NCBI GenBank assembly: GCA_029834535.1
Contig: JAQMWT010000524.1
Location: 248,001 to 312,000, forward strand
Direction of reading: 5' to 3'
DNA: 64,000 nt
Source: Chrysophaeum taylorii
Taxonomy: Eukaryota; Sar; Pelagophyceae; Pelagomonadales; Pelagomonadaceae
How positions within the stretch are numbered: position 1 is the stretch's first letter; each line of letters begins with the position of its first letter. A program made the position numbers and the translations under genes. Positions 51,798 to 61,663 of this stretch are shown piece after piece. The notes below the pieces were generated by a model. It saw only the letters and a list, made by a program, of their open reading frames with translations. It was not told where the DNA came from and did not search any database.

Positions 51798-52893
51798 CTA
51801 CGGCGAATAGGCGCGCGTGCGCTCTGAAGACACGACGCAGCCTTGGAGCTTCCGCCGGAGGTCCAAACGAACATTGTGCATGGCCGCCGTCACTCGATGA
51901 TCAGGTCCGAGAACGCGACGAGATCGTGCGTATGCGTCGACGGATAGAGCTTCGGCTTCGACGAGGGCACGACGGTCGCTAGAGTTACTACGCACGATGA
52001 TGTCGACGAAGACAATGAAGGTGGTGAACGTGATCTGGTTGTCAGCCCCGAAAGTCTCGAGCGTCAATTGCCACGCCTCTCGTGCCTCGATGACCGCTTC
52101 GTCGAACCTCGCGATAAGAGCTAGCACGCCGGCACGCTTCGAAAGTGCCCTCGCGAGTGTCTCGGATGGGGGTAATTTCCTCAACCCGGCGATCGCTCGA
52201 CTAAGCAAAGCGAAGCCTTCGTCGACGTCGAAGTAGCGCGCCCGATGCCCGCCAAGCTTTGTCAAAGCTAGGAGAGTTATCTCGTTGTCCAAGCCGAGCT
52301 CGCGAGTCGCCTCGTCGAGGACCCTCGTGAAAATACCATCAAGGACTCGCGGATCTTCTTCGACGAGAACGTGAGCCATGTTTATCGTCGCTAAGCACCT
52401 GGAGGACGCGGGCGATGCGCTGTCTTGATTTCTACACCACCAGGCCACGGTCGTTCTGTCGTGCATCTCGCCCATGTACTGCCCGCCGCACGTCGGGCAG
52501 CTCGTGTACACCTTAAACAATTCGGCCAGATTGTGCGTCGCGTCGTCTCTGTTGGCGAGCATCGCAAAAACGCAAGCGACGTGCGCGTACCCGGCGGACC
52601 TTGTCACAGATAATCGTCACCAAATACACCACTTACCCGCGACAATGACATCCGCAGTGCACGAGATCCTTTCCGGGTTCGAGGCACAGGTAGCAATTGA
52701 CGTCAGCAGGCGGGGGGGACCGTGCTGCCACATGTTTGGCAAAGACGCCCGCGATGGCCGCCCAAGTCGAGCACTCATCCTTGTGCCCCTCGCGCCAGTC
52801 TCGTTTCTGACACTCCGTAGAGCAATATCGCGAACGCCGACATTGAGTGCAACGTTTCGTTGCTTGGAAAACACCGCAAAACGCGCAAGCCAT
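51798..52893 (-). CDS. MYND / RING-like zinc finger / TPR protein, two exons
   Basis: Exon 1 is 52637-52893 and exon 2 is 51798-52599; the 37-nt intron 52600-52636 (gtaagt...gacaag) joins CHCRG to SAGYAH in frame, giving 352 residues. The MYND finger has C3, C6, C15, C18, C24, C28, H37 and C41 (CAFC...CTQC...YCSTECQ...H...C). A second Cys/His cluster spans the intron: CYLC, CGC, HVAC and CPTCGGQY, like a RING-CH (RINGv) finger. The rest is helical with alternating Ala/Leu pairs (GVLALIARFDEAVIEAREAW, VEAEALSVDAYARSRRVLGP), matching kinesin-light-chain-type TPR repeats. Likely a protein-interaction or ubiquitin-related protein; the partner is unknown. That the second finger is assembled only by splicing supports the intron. 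Confidence 0.8.
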
Positions 52894-53665
52894 GATCGAT
52901 CTCGACGATAGGGTCGTCGGCGGCCGCGTCCGTCCGTTGAAGGGTCAGCAGCTTAAATAAATAAGGGGGGATAAAGGCATCCCTCTCTTTTTGAGACAGA
53001 CAAAACCCTGGAATAAACAACAAACGGCGGCTCAGGGAATAGAAGGAGCCCCGCGAGGAGTGGGGGGCTGCAAAAAGGAAAAGTACATAGGCAAAATTTC
53101 ACTCACTCCGACACGCGTCGTACGCGCGTCGCCAGAACGGTGAGGACTAGAAGCGCAAATAAGTGCATTTGCCAAGAAACGGCAGCCGAATGTGAACGCG
53201 GCGCTGCTGCTGATAACTCAACAGAAAAATTCATTCCTGCAGCTTTGGTGTTCGGCTCGCTTTGCGTGTGTTCTGCTGTTTACAAAGCTTTCTTGCTAGA
53301 CGCAGCAGGTCTACCTACTTGTGCGCGCGTCTGTGGCACGATGCGCCGCCGAATAGGAAAAAGAGAGCGCGGCGGCGCATACCTCCATGCTCTCGCCAGA
53401 CTCTGAAATTCCGAGTCACAGCGAGGGGACCTCGACCGCCTATACTGGCTTGTCGCCTTATCATCATCACGGCACTCTCGCGTCGTCTCGGCATGATAGG
53501 AAGAAAACGGACAAAACGGGAGATCAAAACAGCCGCGCGACGACAGGTTGATAGAAATGCGGGGAGCGGCCGGATGACATGGGAATGAGAGAGAATTCGC
53601 AGCAAGCTTGCATATGGTGACCTTCGCTCCTGCCCGCCACTCGGTCGCAGCGCAGGCACGAGAAG
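52894..53665. other. Intergenic region
   Basis: Upstream of the MYND gene. No ORF with coding-like composition was found; short frames on both strands are Arg/Ser-rich shadows. Confidence 0.4.
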
Positions 53666-54157
53666 CTAGGGCCCCCAAAACGCGGGGTCGCGCCACGCCT
53701 CGGGCACGACCAGAGTGGCGTCCAACCGCGCAACATCCGGCGCGAGGGCGATGCTCTGCCACGCCGGGTGGCAATGATCCGGGAGCGGGTTAGGGTGGTG
53801 CAATTTCTATCTCCAGTTCGAAGAAGCCCGAGCGGCCGTAGTAAGCGGGATCGCCGAGCACCACTACTCTGGAAATGCCTTCGGCCCGCAAACGCGCCAG
53901 ACCGTCTTCGACGATGGCGCGGCCAATTCCTTGTCGCTGAAGCCGCGGGGTCACGGCTAGGGGGGGGAGAAGCGCGACCCTCGCCACTCCGACGGACAGG
54001 CCACACCGCGTGAATGCGCAATGTCCCACGATGTCCTCCACCACGACCGCGGTCAGAGAGAGCGCTTCCGGCGTCTCCGTGACCAACTCTGCCACGAGGG
54101 CCCTTAGGTCTTCGTTTGGGAACGCGTCTCGGTAGAGCGTCCGCAGCGCCTCGACGT
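53666..54157 (-). pseudogene. Bacterial-type GNAT N-acetyltransferase, frameshifted
   Basis: From 54157 the minus strand reads DVEALRTLYRDAFPNEDLRA, then VVVEDIVGHCAFTR, LLPPLAVTPRLQRQGIGRAI (acetyl-CoA loop Q/R-x-x-G-x-G/A), LARLRAEGISRVVVLGDPAY and YGRSGFF, exactly the order of small bacterial YhbS-like GNATs. After EIEIAPP the frame meets a stop, but the next frame continues with NPLPDH, HPAWQSIALAPDVARLDATL and VVPEAWRDPAFWGP, the family's usual C-terminus, to a stop at 53666. One extra A in the ccctaacccg run (about 53789) explains this. The N-terminus has no ATG in frame; a stop lies just upstream, so it is truncated or spliced. A retroelement fragment lies 110 bp upstream. The bacterial-like character suggests transfer. 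Confidence 0.65.
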
Positions 54158-54895
54158 CCTGGGAGACTGCTGTTCATTTCTGGCCGATAATAACGAGGGT
54201 AAGCCAACGCCGTTGTTGGAGGAGGGTAAGCCAACAACACCTTTGGCGCCCTCGCGGCCCGTCCGTCAGTCACACTTCGTCGCACATACATACGTCCGGC
54301 GGCGTATGAGTAACGGGCGGGGCCCGCCCTCTCTTCGCCTGGCCCGACGACCGCAACAACGAGGCTTTATTTTTATTTAAGGCATCCCACGCATCCACCG
54401 AGCCCCTGAACGGGGTACCTTCGCCTTGCCGGTTGCACCCTTCGCGTCTTCATGTCCTCCTCGTTATTATTATTATTATTATGAGAAAGAGCCTCATGCT
54501 TTATGTAGTAGCAGGCGAGACATCACGTCAGGCCTATATATGGCGCTGAGTCCACACAACGGTGCGCTCGCTGCAATAAAAAAGAAAGGCCCTCGCGGGG
54601 TGTTGAATCACGGTAGGTCTCTTCTCTCAGGATTTTTTTGAGGAGGAAGGAGCCAGGACGAGCGTGCGTGCGTGCGTGCGTGCGTGCAAACACTTTTTTT
54701 GCTGCGGCGACTACTACACCGGTGTGCCCGACGCGCGGCCGAAGGCCAACCTGCACGACGCGACAAGGAGCTGCTGCGCCGTTCTCCTCCAAGATAATAA
54801 ACCAAAATCCTGATTGAATAATAAATATGGTCCGTCGCGAGCTGATAAAGAAGCGGTGGTCTCGTCTCGTCTCTCGTCTCCGGATGATAAAAAAT
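54158..54895. other. Intergenic region with retroelement fragment and simple repeats
   Basis: Contains a duplicated gagggtaagccaac motif (54193 and 54222), the retroelement fragment at 54268-54350, an (att)n run near 54464-54482 and a (gcgt)n run near 54663-54686. No gene. Confidence 0.5.
54268..54350 (+). mobile_element. Fragment of the 3' coding end of the nuclease-type retroelement
   Basis: It aligns with 59917-60006, sharing cttcgtcgcacatac, gtccggcggc, acgggcggggcccg and cctctcttcgcctg, with small indels (an extra atac). It covers the last codons of the ORF but lacks the downstream tail. Confidence 0.7.
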
Positions 54896-54905
54896 TCAGA
54901 GGTAG

Positions 54906-54939
<34 letters not shown>

Positions 54940-56992
54940 TATTATTATTGTTGTTTTTGACAGCGTCTTGCTCGAGGTAGGCGTCGAGGACTTGGGTTGC
55001 CGTGGTGGCCTGGTCGACGTCCTTGTCGTCGCGGAGCCTCTCGAATCGAGGAAAGCGGAGGCCGATGCCCCGGCCCGGGTGGAGCTTGTCGAGAGCACCT
55101 TTGTGCGTGCTCGAGAGGCTGAGGTCGGCCGCCCGGACCTCGAAGAGGACGGCGGGGTCGAGCCAGAGGACGTCGTGCTGGAGAGAGTCGCCGGCGACGA
55201 CGTGGCGAGGACGGGCGGGAAGAATTCTTGGCCTCAAGATTTGATCCAAGTCGACCAACTCTTTCTCGGAAAAGCCGGTTGCCACCTTGCAGACCGTCTG
55301 GAAGATGCCATCCGCGGGGTCGTAGCAGGCCAAGAGGTACGAGCCGAAGGTCCCCGCGCGCTTGCCCTTGCCTCCGTAGGCGCCGACTACGACGAGATCG
55401 AACGAATCGGGCATAAAGGCGTCGAGATAGTCTTTTTTGAGCTTGAGCCAGTTTAAGGAGCGCTTGGAGGGCTCGTAGGTCTGGTCGAGGGCCTTGACCA
55501 TCAAGCCCTCGACCTTTGCCTTGATCGCCTCCTCCATCGCCTCCTGAATAATCGCCGACCTGCCGTCGTCGTCGTCGTCGTCGCGTTTCGAATCGACGTC
55601 GACCCCGGTCGCCAGCCTCAAATGGTCCGAAAATCTCAAGTTGGTGCGGAGGAGGTCCCGCCGCTCGCGGTGCGCGAGCTGGAGCAGCGACTTTCCATTC
55701 AAATAGAGCAGGTCGAAGGCCATCACGACCACGGGCACCTTGACGTCCGACGCGATCGCCTCGCGAGCTCTCGTCGACAGCACTTGGAAAGGTGCAAAGG
55801 TATTGTCTTTGGAAATCGCCACGACCTCCGCGTCAAGAATGAAGGAAGCGGGGCCCGCCTCCCGCAGGTAGCTCACAACGTCCGGCCACTTTTTGGTCGT
55901 GTCGGCGCAGTTGCGCGAGAACAACTTGACCCGTCCGTTATCGACGTGCGCCTGGAGCCGTTCGCCGTCGTACTTGTGCTCGCAGGTGAAGGCTTGCGCC
56001 GAGAACCGCTTCAGCACGGCCGTCACCTGCTTTTCTGCCTTGGCGCACATCGGTTTCACGGGAACACCGACGCTCAGCGAGCACCGGGCTGGCCACTCTT
56101 TTAACGGACGATCGACGCACGCCGCCAGAGCGTCCAGGACCGGATGCTCCGAGTAGCACGACTTCACGACCTCCTCGGCGGCATCCGGGGACATTCCCGG
56201 AGGCTTCACGGCGTGGGCTAGCGCAACCAGCACGGTCTGGGTCCCGAGATGAATGCGCATCTTCCCGCCCAGCGCTCGCACCAAGTACCTCGCTTCTAAC
56301 GGCGACGCCGCGGTCAGCAACTTGGTCATCTTCCCGATCTTCGCGTCCTGGGATCGACTCCCCGAGATCTTCGCGACGGCGCGCAGATCTTCCAGAACCT
56401 GCCGCGCCACCAGAGCTTTCGGCTTGCGTCCGAACGCTAGAGTTCTCTGCTTCTCCCTCGCACCCTCGGCCGCCAGCCCGAGGTCGCCCTTGGCCGCGGC
56501 CTCGGCCTTGACCTGTTTCGCGTCCTTCCCGCACGCCTGTCCGATCGCCTTCATCAGCAGCGCCTCGCCGATCCCGAGCTCGACGTTTTCGAACGCGGGG
56601 GCGATCTCCTTCGACAGCAAGTAAAGCAGAGCCACCAGATCCTCGGGTCGCTTCGAAATAACTTCTTTCATCAAATCGCGGACGATCCCCGTGATCTCGA
56701 GCCGCCCCGTCAACGCCTCCACCTTGGCGCACATCTCGGCGAACACCAAGTACGGCATGCCCTCCGCCCACGACGAATCGGACGACGACGACGACGACTC
56801 CTCGACTTTGGCTTTTTTTGCCGCCGGCGCCGGCGTCTCTTCTTCTTCGCCCGTTTTCTTCTCCAAGCCGGGCGAATCCACTTCCTCCGACTTCCTGCCT
56901 TTCCGACCCTTCTTCGCCTCATCCTCCTCCTTTGGCGCCGCGCCGAAAAACGACCGAATATCGCGCGCCTTCTTCTTACCACCCGGTGCCAT
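54896..56992 (-). CDS. LIG1: ATP-dependent DNA ligase I
   Basis: 698 residues from the ATG at 56992 (MAPGGKKKARDIRSFFG). A PIP-like box (RDIRSFF) at residues 10-16 would bind PCNA, although Gln is replaced by Arg. A charged linker to about 75 is followed by the helical DNA-binding domain (80-310). The nucleotidyltransferase motif CEHKYDGERLQAHV puts the catalytic lysine at K340; motif III is FILDAEVVA, IIIa MAFDLLYLNG, IV EGLMVKALD and V WLKLKKDYL. The OB-fold (DLVVVGAYGGKGKRAG; KVATGFSEKELVDL) follows. The C-terminus ends in runs of Asn and Asp before GYL. It seals nicks between Okazaki fragments. A first-frame Met upstream at 57151 is rejected: the extension is not ligase-like. No introns are needed. 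Confidence 0.95.
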
Positions 56993-57137
56993 GGACGACG
57001 ACGACTCTTCAAAATAACCAGCCTGCCAGGAGCCCTGATGATGATGATAACTGTTGTGTGATAGGGGGGCAGGGTAAGCGGCGAATAGGCAGGGCGGAAA
57101 AAAAAAAACGCTTGATTTTAAGAAGCAACAAGTGCAG

Positions 57138-57462
57138 GCCAGTAAGTTCACCTACTCCCAATCTCTAACCCTAGTAAGTTCAGGTCTGGTCCCAGTAAGT
57201 TTCGTATAAGTTCATCTGGTCAGTAAGTTCACCTAGCTCACACCAACTCCTTTGAGCTCGTCGCTCTCGCCTCCGCCAATCTAAGCTGCTTTGATCCGCA
57301 CGCGCCGCCGCCAACCTTTGAGTTTACTCTAAAAACCCTTTACTCTAAAAACCCCAGTAAGTTCACCTGGTCTCAGTAAGTTCACCTGGTCACTCAGTTC
57401 ACCTAGTCCCAATCTCAAACCCCAGTAAGTTCACGTGGTCCCAGTAAGTTCACCTACCGTGC
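57138..57462. repeat. Degenerate minisatellite with unit cagtaagttcacctggtcc
   Basis: About nine imperfect units of roughly 19-20 bp occur in two clusters (57138-57240 and 57352-57462), separated by unrelated sequence. Each carries agtaagttcacc or a close variant. It lies upstream of the DNA ligase gene and reaches the helicase remnant. Confidence 0.75.
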
Positions 57463-58080
57463 GCGTGTAGACGCCGGGAGGGGGCTTATCGGTATTGCGC
57501 AGCACGTGTGGGGTAGGGTGGAGTCGTCGACTTAGAAGAGGATATCCTCGAGGTTGCCGATCGACAGAGAGCCACGTAGAGCTGGACGTGGCAGAAGACG
57601 GGCTTGTGGGCAAGAGGACGCGGACCTCGCGGGGCGTCTGATCCTGGCTCTTGTTGATCGTTTGGCGTAGGCGGGCCTTAAGGGATACAGGTTGGAGGAG
57701 CCTCGGTGACAACGACGCGATCGATCATGTATCTGGTACCGTTGCAGTGGCCGTGCGACGGGTCGAGGTTGCGAAGACTATAAGCTCGCGATCAAAGTCA
57801 GCATGCTGTTGGCTGTCAGGGAGTCGAAAACTCGACTGTAAAGAGCGAGGCGTCGGCTTCCGACCCAACCTAGTCAGCCGAAAAGAACTCCGACGCCTCG
57901 TCTCCGGGAAAAAAGGGCCGCGGTCATGCGCGCGTTGTCAGCATCGACAACATCGTTTCGACGGGGCGTGAGAATGGCGCGCTGGCTAAAAGAGCCGCCG
58001 CGGGTCGTGGAAATAGTCTGCGAGGTCGCCGTAGACGGCTTGGAGGATCACTGTCTGGCTCTCGCGCCTACCTGATCCTT
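57463..58080 (-). mobile_element. Helitron-type PIF1 helicase remnant
   Basis: On the minus strand the following appear in order but in shifting frames: AVYGDLADYFHDPRRL, AILTPRRNDVVDADNARM, SLRNLDPSHGHCNGTRYMID then RVVVTEAP, RQTINKSQDQTPREVRV and PVFCHVQLYVALCRS. These match the C-terminal motifs of PIF1-like helicases of Helitrons (LRNLDPSHGLCNGTR, TINKSQGQT, PVFxHGQLYVALSR). At least three frameshifts and a stop show it is dead. The N-terminal helicase motifs and Rep domain are not found; the remnant is cut off at the tail array starting about 58104. Confidence 0.8.
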
Positions 58081-58103
58081 ACCCTAAATCGAGGGACAGA
58101 CAC

Positions 58104-58440
58104 ACACTATCTCCGCCCGTCAGGCACATCCCTCATACCCCACAAACCCACCCACATCCTTCATGCTCCCCACACACACCCCCCCTCTTAGCAGTCGACA
58201 TTTAAAGACAGACAGACAGTCCCACACACACCCCCCCCTCTTAGCAGTCGACATTTAAAGACAGACAGACAGTCCCGCGTACTTATCTCTGCCCGTCAGG
58301 CACATCCATCATACCCCACAACTCCACCCACATCTTTCATGCTCCCCACACACACCCCCCTCTTAGCAGTCGACATTTAAAGACAGCCACACGCACCCCC
58401 CCCCTCTTAGCAGTCGACATTTAAAGACAGACAGACAGAC
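58104..58440 (+). mobile_element. Array of four retroelement tails, long and short forms alternating
   Basis: Long tails at 58104-58220 and 58274-58386 and short tails at 58221-58273 and 58387-58440 all end in tcttagcagtcgacatttaa followed by agacag units. The last joins directly to the nuclease-like ORF. This is the signature of repeated insertion of 5'-truncated copies at, or just after, the acagacagac end of an older copy. Confidence 0.7.
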
Positions 58441-60021
58441 TTCCAACGACAGACAGACTTCCAACGCCTCCGTCTTCCTGCTCGAAGTGGGGGTGGCGGC
58501 ATTCGCTCCTGCGCCGACCTCAGCCCCGCCGCCTTTGTTGGCACGGCGGCCCAGGCCCTCCCACACCTCGTCGACCTTCGCGATCCTACGGGTGCCTTGG
58601 AGGTCCCTGGCTACCTCCCCCGCCTCGCCTCGGTCCTGGGTGCCACTTCTTTTCGCACAGGTAACGAGTTGCACCGTTGGCACCACCTCCTCGCATCCGG
58701 TTGCCGCCTGGGGCGAGCACTCGAGACTGCGTGGGACGGACTTCGGGCTGATCTCCGTACCTCGCTGGCTTCCCACGGCGGCGCTGGTTCCGGCGACCCC
58801 GCCAACGTTCATCTCGTCGACGGTCCTCTCTCCCACGAATTCGTCTCCATGGGCGTCCTCGTCGACCCCACCATCTCGACACCCGTGCTCATACCCCAAC
58901 TCCAGCGTGCTCTAACCTCCCAGCGCGAGACAGCTCGGGCCACTGCACTCCAGCGCCTTGCGGCCACCCTTCCCATCACCGAAGCACTTCGAGTAGCGGC
59001 GTCCTCATGGGATCGCTTCTCGACCACGTTCATCAGCTCGTGGCCCAGCTCTGGCCTTCAAATCCCCAACCGCTGCTGGGCTGAGATGTGTGCCCAGTAC
59101 TTTGGCTACCCCTCTCCAGCTTGTTTGGGCCTCGTGGGCACTCGCATTCTGGGCACTGACGTCGTTCTCGACGCTCACGGCAAGGTGCTTCTCACGCAGG
59201 CCAACCTTGTCAACCGCGGAGGAGCGCGGACCACCTGGCATGACGGCCAGCTCGACTGCGTCCACTGCAGCGTCAAAGAGGCCGGCATCCCTGCCCTGTC
59301 CGAGGTTTTCGGCATCTTTGCTGACGTCGTCGCCCCTACCATTCGCACGCGCCTCTACGGCCGGTACCGAGGCAATCTCGCCCGACGTCAAGTCGTCCCA
59401 GACATCCTCACCACGCTCGACAACAAGGAGCAACTCTACGACATCAAAACCCTCGCTTGGGGTTCGTTGTACACCGCCCACGCCCTCCATCCCTCCCACC
59501 CGTCGCCTGTCGATCGGCGCGCAGCGCAAGTCCACTCCGAATACCTCGCTCACGCCCGCGGCATCGACGCCATCATCCCCCAGCCGGGTACAGCACCACC
59601 GCCCGGCTTCTTGGGCCCTGTCGAACAGCGGCTACGTAGCTACGGCACCGTCGCCGGCCTCGTCTTTGGTGCCTTCGGTGAGGCCAGCGCGGCGTGCCAC
59701 GCTCTCGCCCAAACATGCGCAGAGCGCATCGCTGCGCGAACCTGGGTGACAAGCGGCTGCGCCAACTTCACAGAGGCAAAGGCAGCCCAAACTCGCCGCA
59801 TCTACCGTGAGTGGGGGATCGCCAACGCATTAGGCCGGGCTCGCTGTGCCCTCACTGCCCTCACCCATGTCGCCGCCGCGGGGAACCCCACCCAGGCCGC
59901 CCGATCCCAGCAGGACGTCACCCTTCGTCGCACATACGTCCGGCGGCAGCATGCGTACGACGTACGGGCGGGGCCCGTCCTCTCTTCGCCTGCCCCACGC
60001 CTCGACGATGACCCCGACTAG
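58441..60021 (+). mobile_element. 5'-truncated retrotransposon ORF with PD-(D/E)XK nuclease signature
   Basis: The frame is open from within the preceding tail (about 58404) to the stop at 60021, with no credible start, so it is the 3' part of a larger ORF. Recognisable features: RTGNELHRWHHLL, HLVDGPLSHEFVSMGVLVD, ARTTWHDGQLDCVHC followed by a Gly-x-Pro turn, and VVPDILTTLDNKEQLYDIK near 59395-59450. The last is a PD-x(13)-D-x-K arrangement, as in the restriction-like endonucleases found at the C-terminus of some non-LTR retrotransposons. An Ala-rich tail (EASAACHALAQTCAERIAAR) follows. Reverse transcriptase is absent, presumably lost to 5' truncation. No frameshift or stop in over 500 codons suggests a recent insertion. 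A tail follows directly. Confidence 0.6.
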
Positions 60022-60200
60022 GTCCCGCGTACTTATCTCCGCCCGTCAGGCACATCCCTCATACCCCACAAACCCACCCACATCCTTCATGCTCCCCACA
60101 CACACCCCCCTCTTAGTAGTCGACATTTAAAGACAGACAAACACACCCCCCTCTTAGCAGTCGACATTTAAAGACAGACAAACAGACAAACAGACAAACA
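60022..60200 (+). mobile_element. 3' tail of the retroelement (long plus short form)
   Basis: It starts one base after the stop with tcccgcgtacttatctccg, contains ctcttagtagtcgacattta and then a short form ending in agacagacaaacag repeats. It is the reference for the solo tails. Confidence 0.7.
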
Positions 60201-60648
60201 TCTGTCGATTAGTAGTTAGGAAGACTACTATCTCTCCCCTTGCAGAGCCAGCCAGCCACACCTCGAGCACGCACTTCATTCATTCAGGCCCTCGATCGTT
60301 AAACGACGCACCAAAAGCGACGCCGACCAAAGCGACAACAACATCATCGCCAGTGACGCGCCGCCGTTACCACCGCGCGGAAGGACCCGTCGCGGCCGGT
60401 CCTCGAGGTTCTAACTAGAGTCGGCAACTTGATACTTGAGTTGTTGGCCGACACTCGACCCGACTATCGCATCGGCGGCGATCGCCGAGCCCGCCCACCC
60501 CCCTGACTAAATCTCCCTCTTTGTTTCGCGCGAAACTGGGACATGCGATGTGCGAGTTACCGCCCGTGTAGTCCTGGCGCATTAGGCACGAACGATCTCC
60601 ACTGCAGTGCTTGATCAACTTCTCTCATAATGGATATAGCGGTCGCAC
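60201..60648. other. Gene-free stretch
   Basis: No gene recognised. It may be the degraded upstream part of the gypsy fragment that follows. Confidence 0.35.
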
Positions 60649-60745
60649 GCCCACGTGCCATTTCCTCAAAAGTGAGTTTCTAGGGCACATATCCACGCCG
60701 GAAGGTCTAGAGCCAAACCCCGAGACGGTGGAAGCGTTACGTCGT
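60649..60745 (+). mobile_element. Ty3/gypsy reverse transcriptase fragment
   Basis: One frame reads [20 protein letters not shown] then NPETVEALR, which matches the conserved end of the gypsy RT palm/thumb (C-x-F-...-FLGH-I-S-x-x-G-...-P-x-x-V). The flanks do not continue in frame, so it is a short relic. Confidence 0.65.
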
Positions 60746-61663
60746 ACGTAATATGCCGCCTATTCCAGGAACCTAGACTCGGATTCGACCGTGACTGTCG
60801 GAGGAGAGTATTTGGCTTGGAAAGCCACCGGCGACGCGTACTTCCGCCCGCAGGGTCGACCGCCATGCCATGGTGACCAGCATTCGGGGCCGGCCGGCGA
60901 GAGGCCGGCTCTCGGTGCGGTCGCGTTCCGTCGAGGCAAGGCAGGTGGGCGCATGAGCACATGCGGCTCTGAGTACGGAAGCTTTTGTCCGCCAAGGTAA
61001 TGGCCTAAGTCGTCCTGTGATCTTGTCTCTCCGGCCCATTTGGGTCGACCTCACCTAGGGTTGTGCTACCGTCCGGCCACGGTAGGCGACCCTCGCCGTT
61101 GTGCGTCGGGATGTCGTGGGCGACATAAGAGACAATAATCGAGGCTTCTTGTTCGATCAGCCAAAGCAGTTGCTCCTTTTTGCACATTTTCATGGTCCAG
61201 CGGGTCGCAGCAGTAACACCCGTGCCGATACATCATCGGAGGTCAAGTTGCAAAGCGCAGAATGCACGCAATGAGGCGAGGCAATACTACCCATGGACGA
61301 CGACGATTATTCTTCTGGCAAGTAGTTGTTGATCAATCGCAAGGTTGTGTCATATTTCCCACTAAGAGTATGCTGAACAACGGAAAGTTCGCGCGACGAA
61401 CCAAGTTTGCGTCTTCGGAAGAATCAAGAACTACACGAAAAGACGTGCCACAGATTTTTTTCGTTCGCACGTTGTAACCCTAAAGTGCAGCATCCAGGTC
61501 CACGAAACATCATGACCACCTACGCGAGCGGCAGCCGTTGGGCTTTTTCATAACGGTGGCGAATTTCTCACCCAGTAGCGTAGCGACGTCTCTGCTCATC
61601 CTGATCGGATCGACCAAGGTAAGAGTCGTCATCCTCATCCTCATCGTCGAGTGAGGACGTCGA
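60746..61663. other. Unassigned, probably retroelement-derived DNA
   Basis: No intact ORF. Scraps such as KMCKKEQLLWLIEQEASIIV (minus, near 61130-61190) are coding-like but unassigned. Confidence 0.3.
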
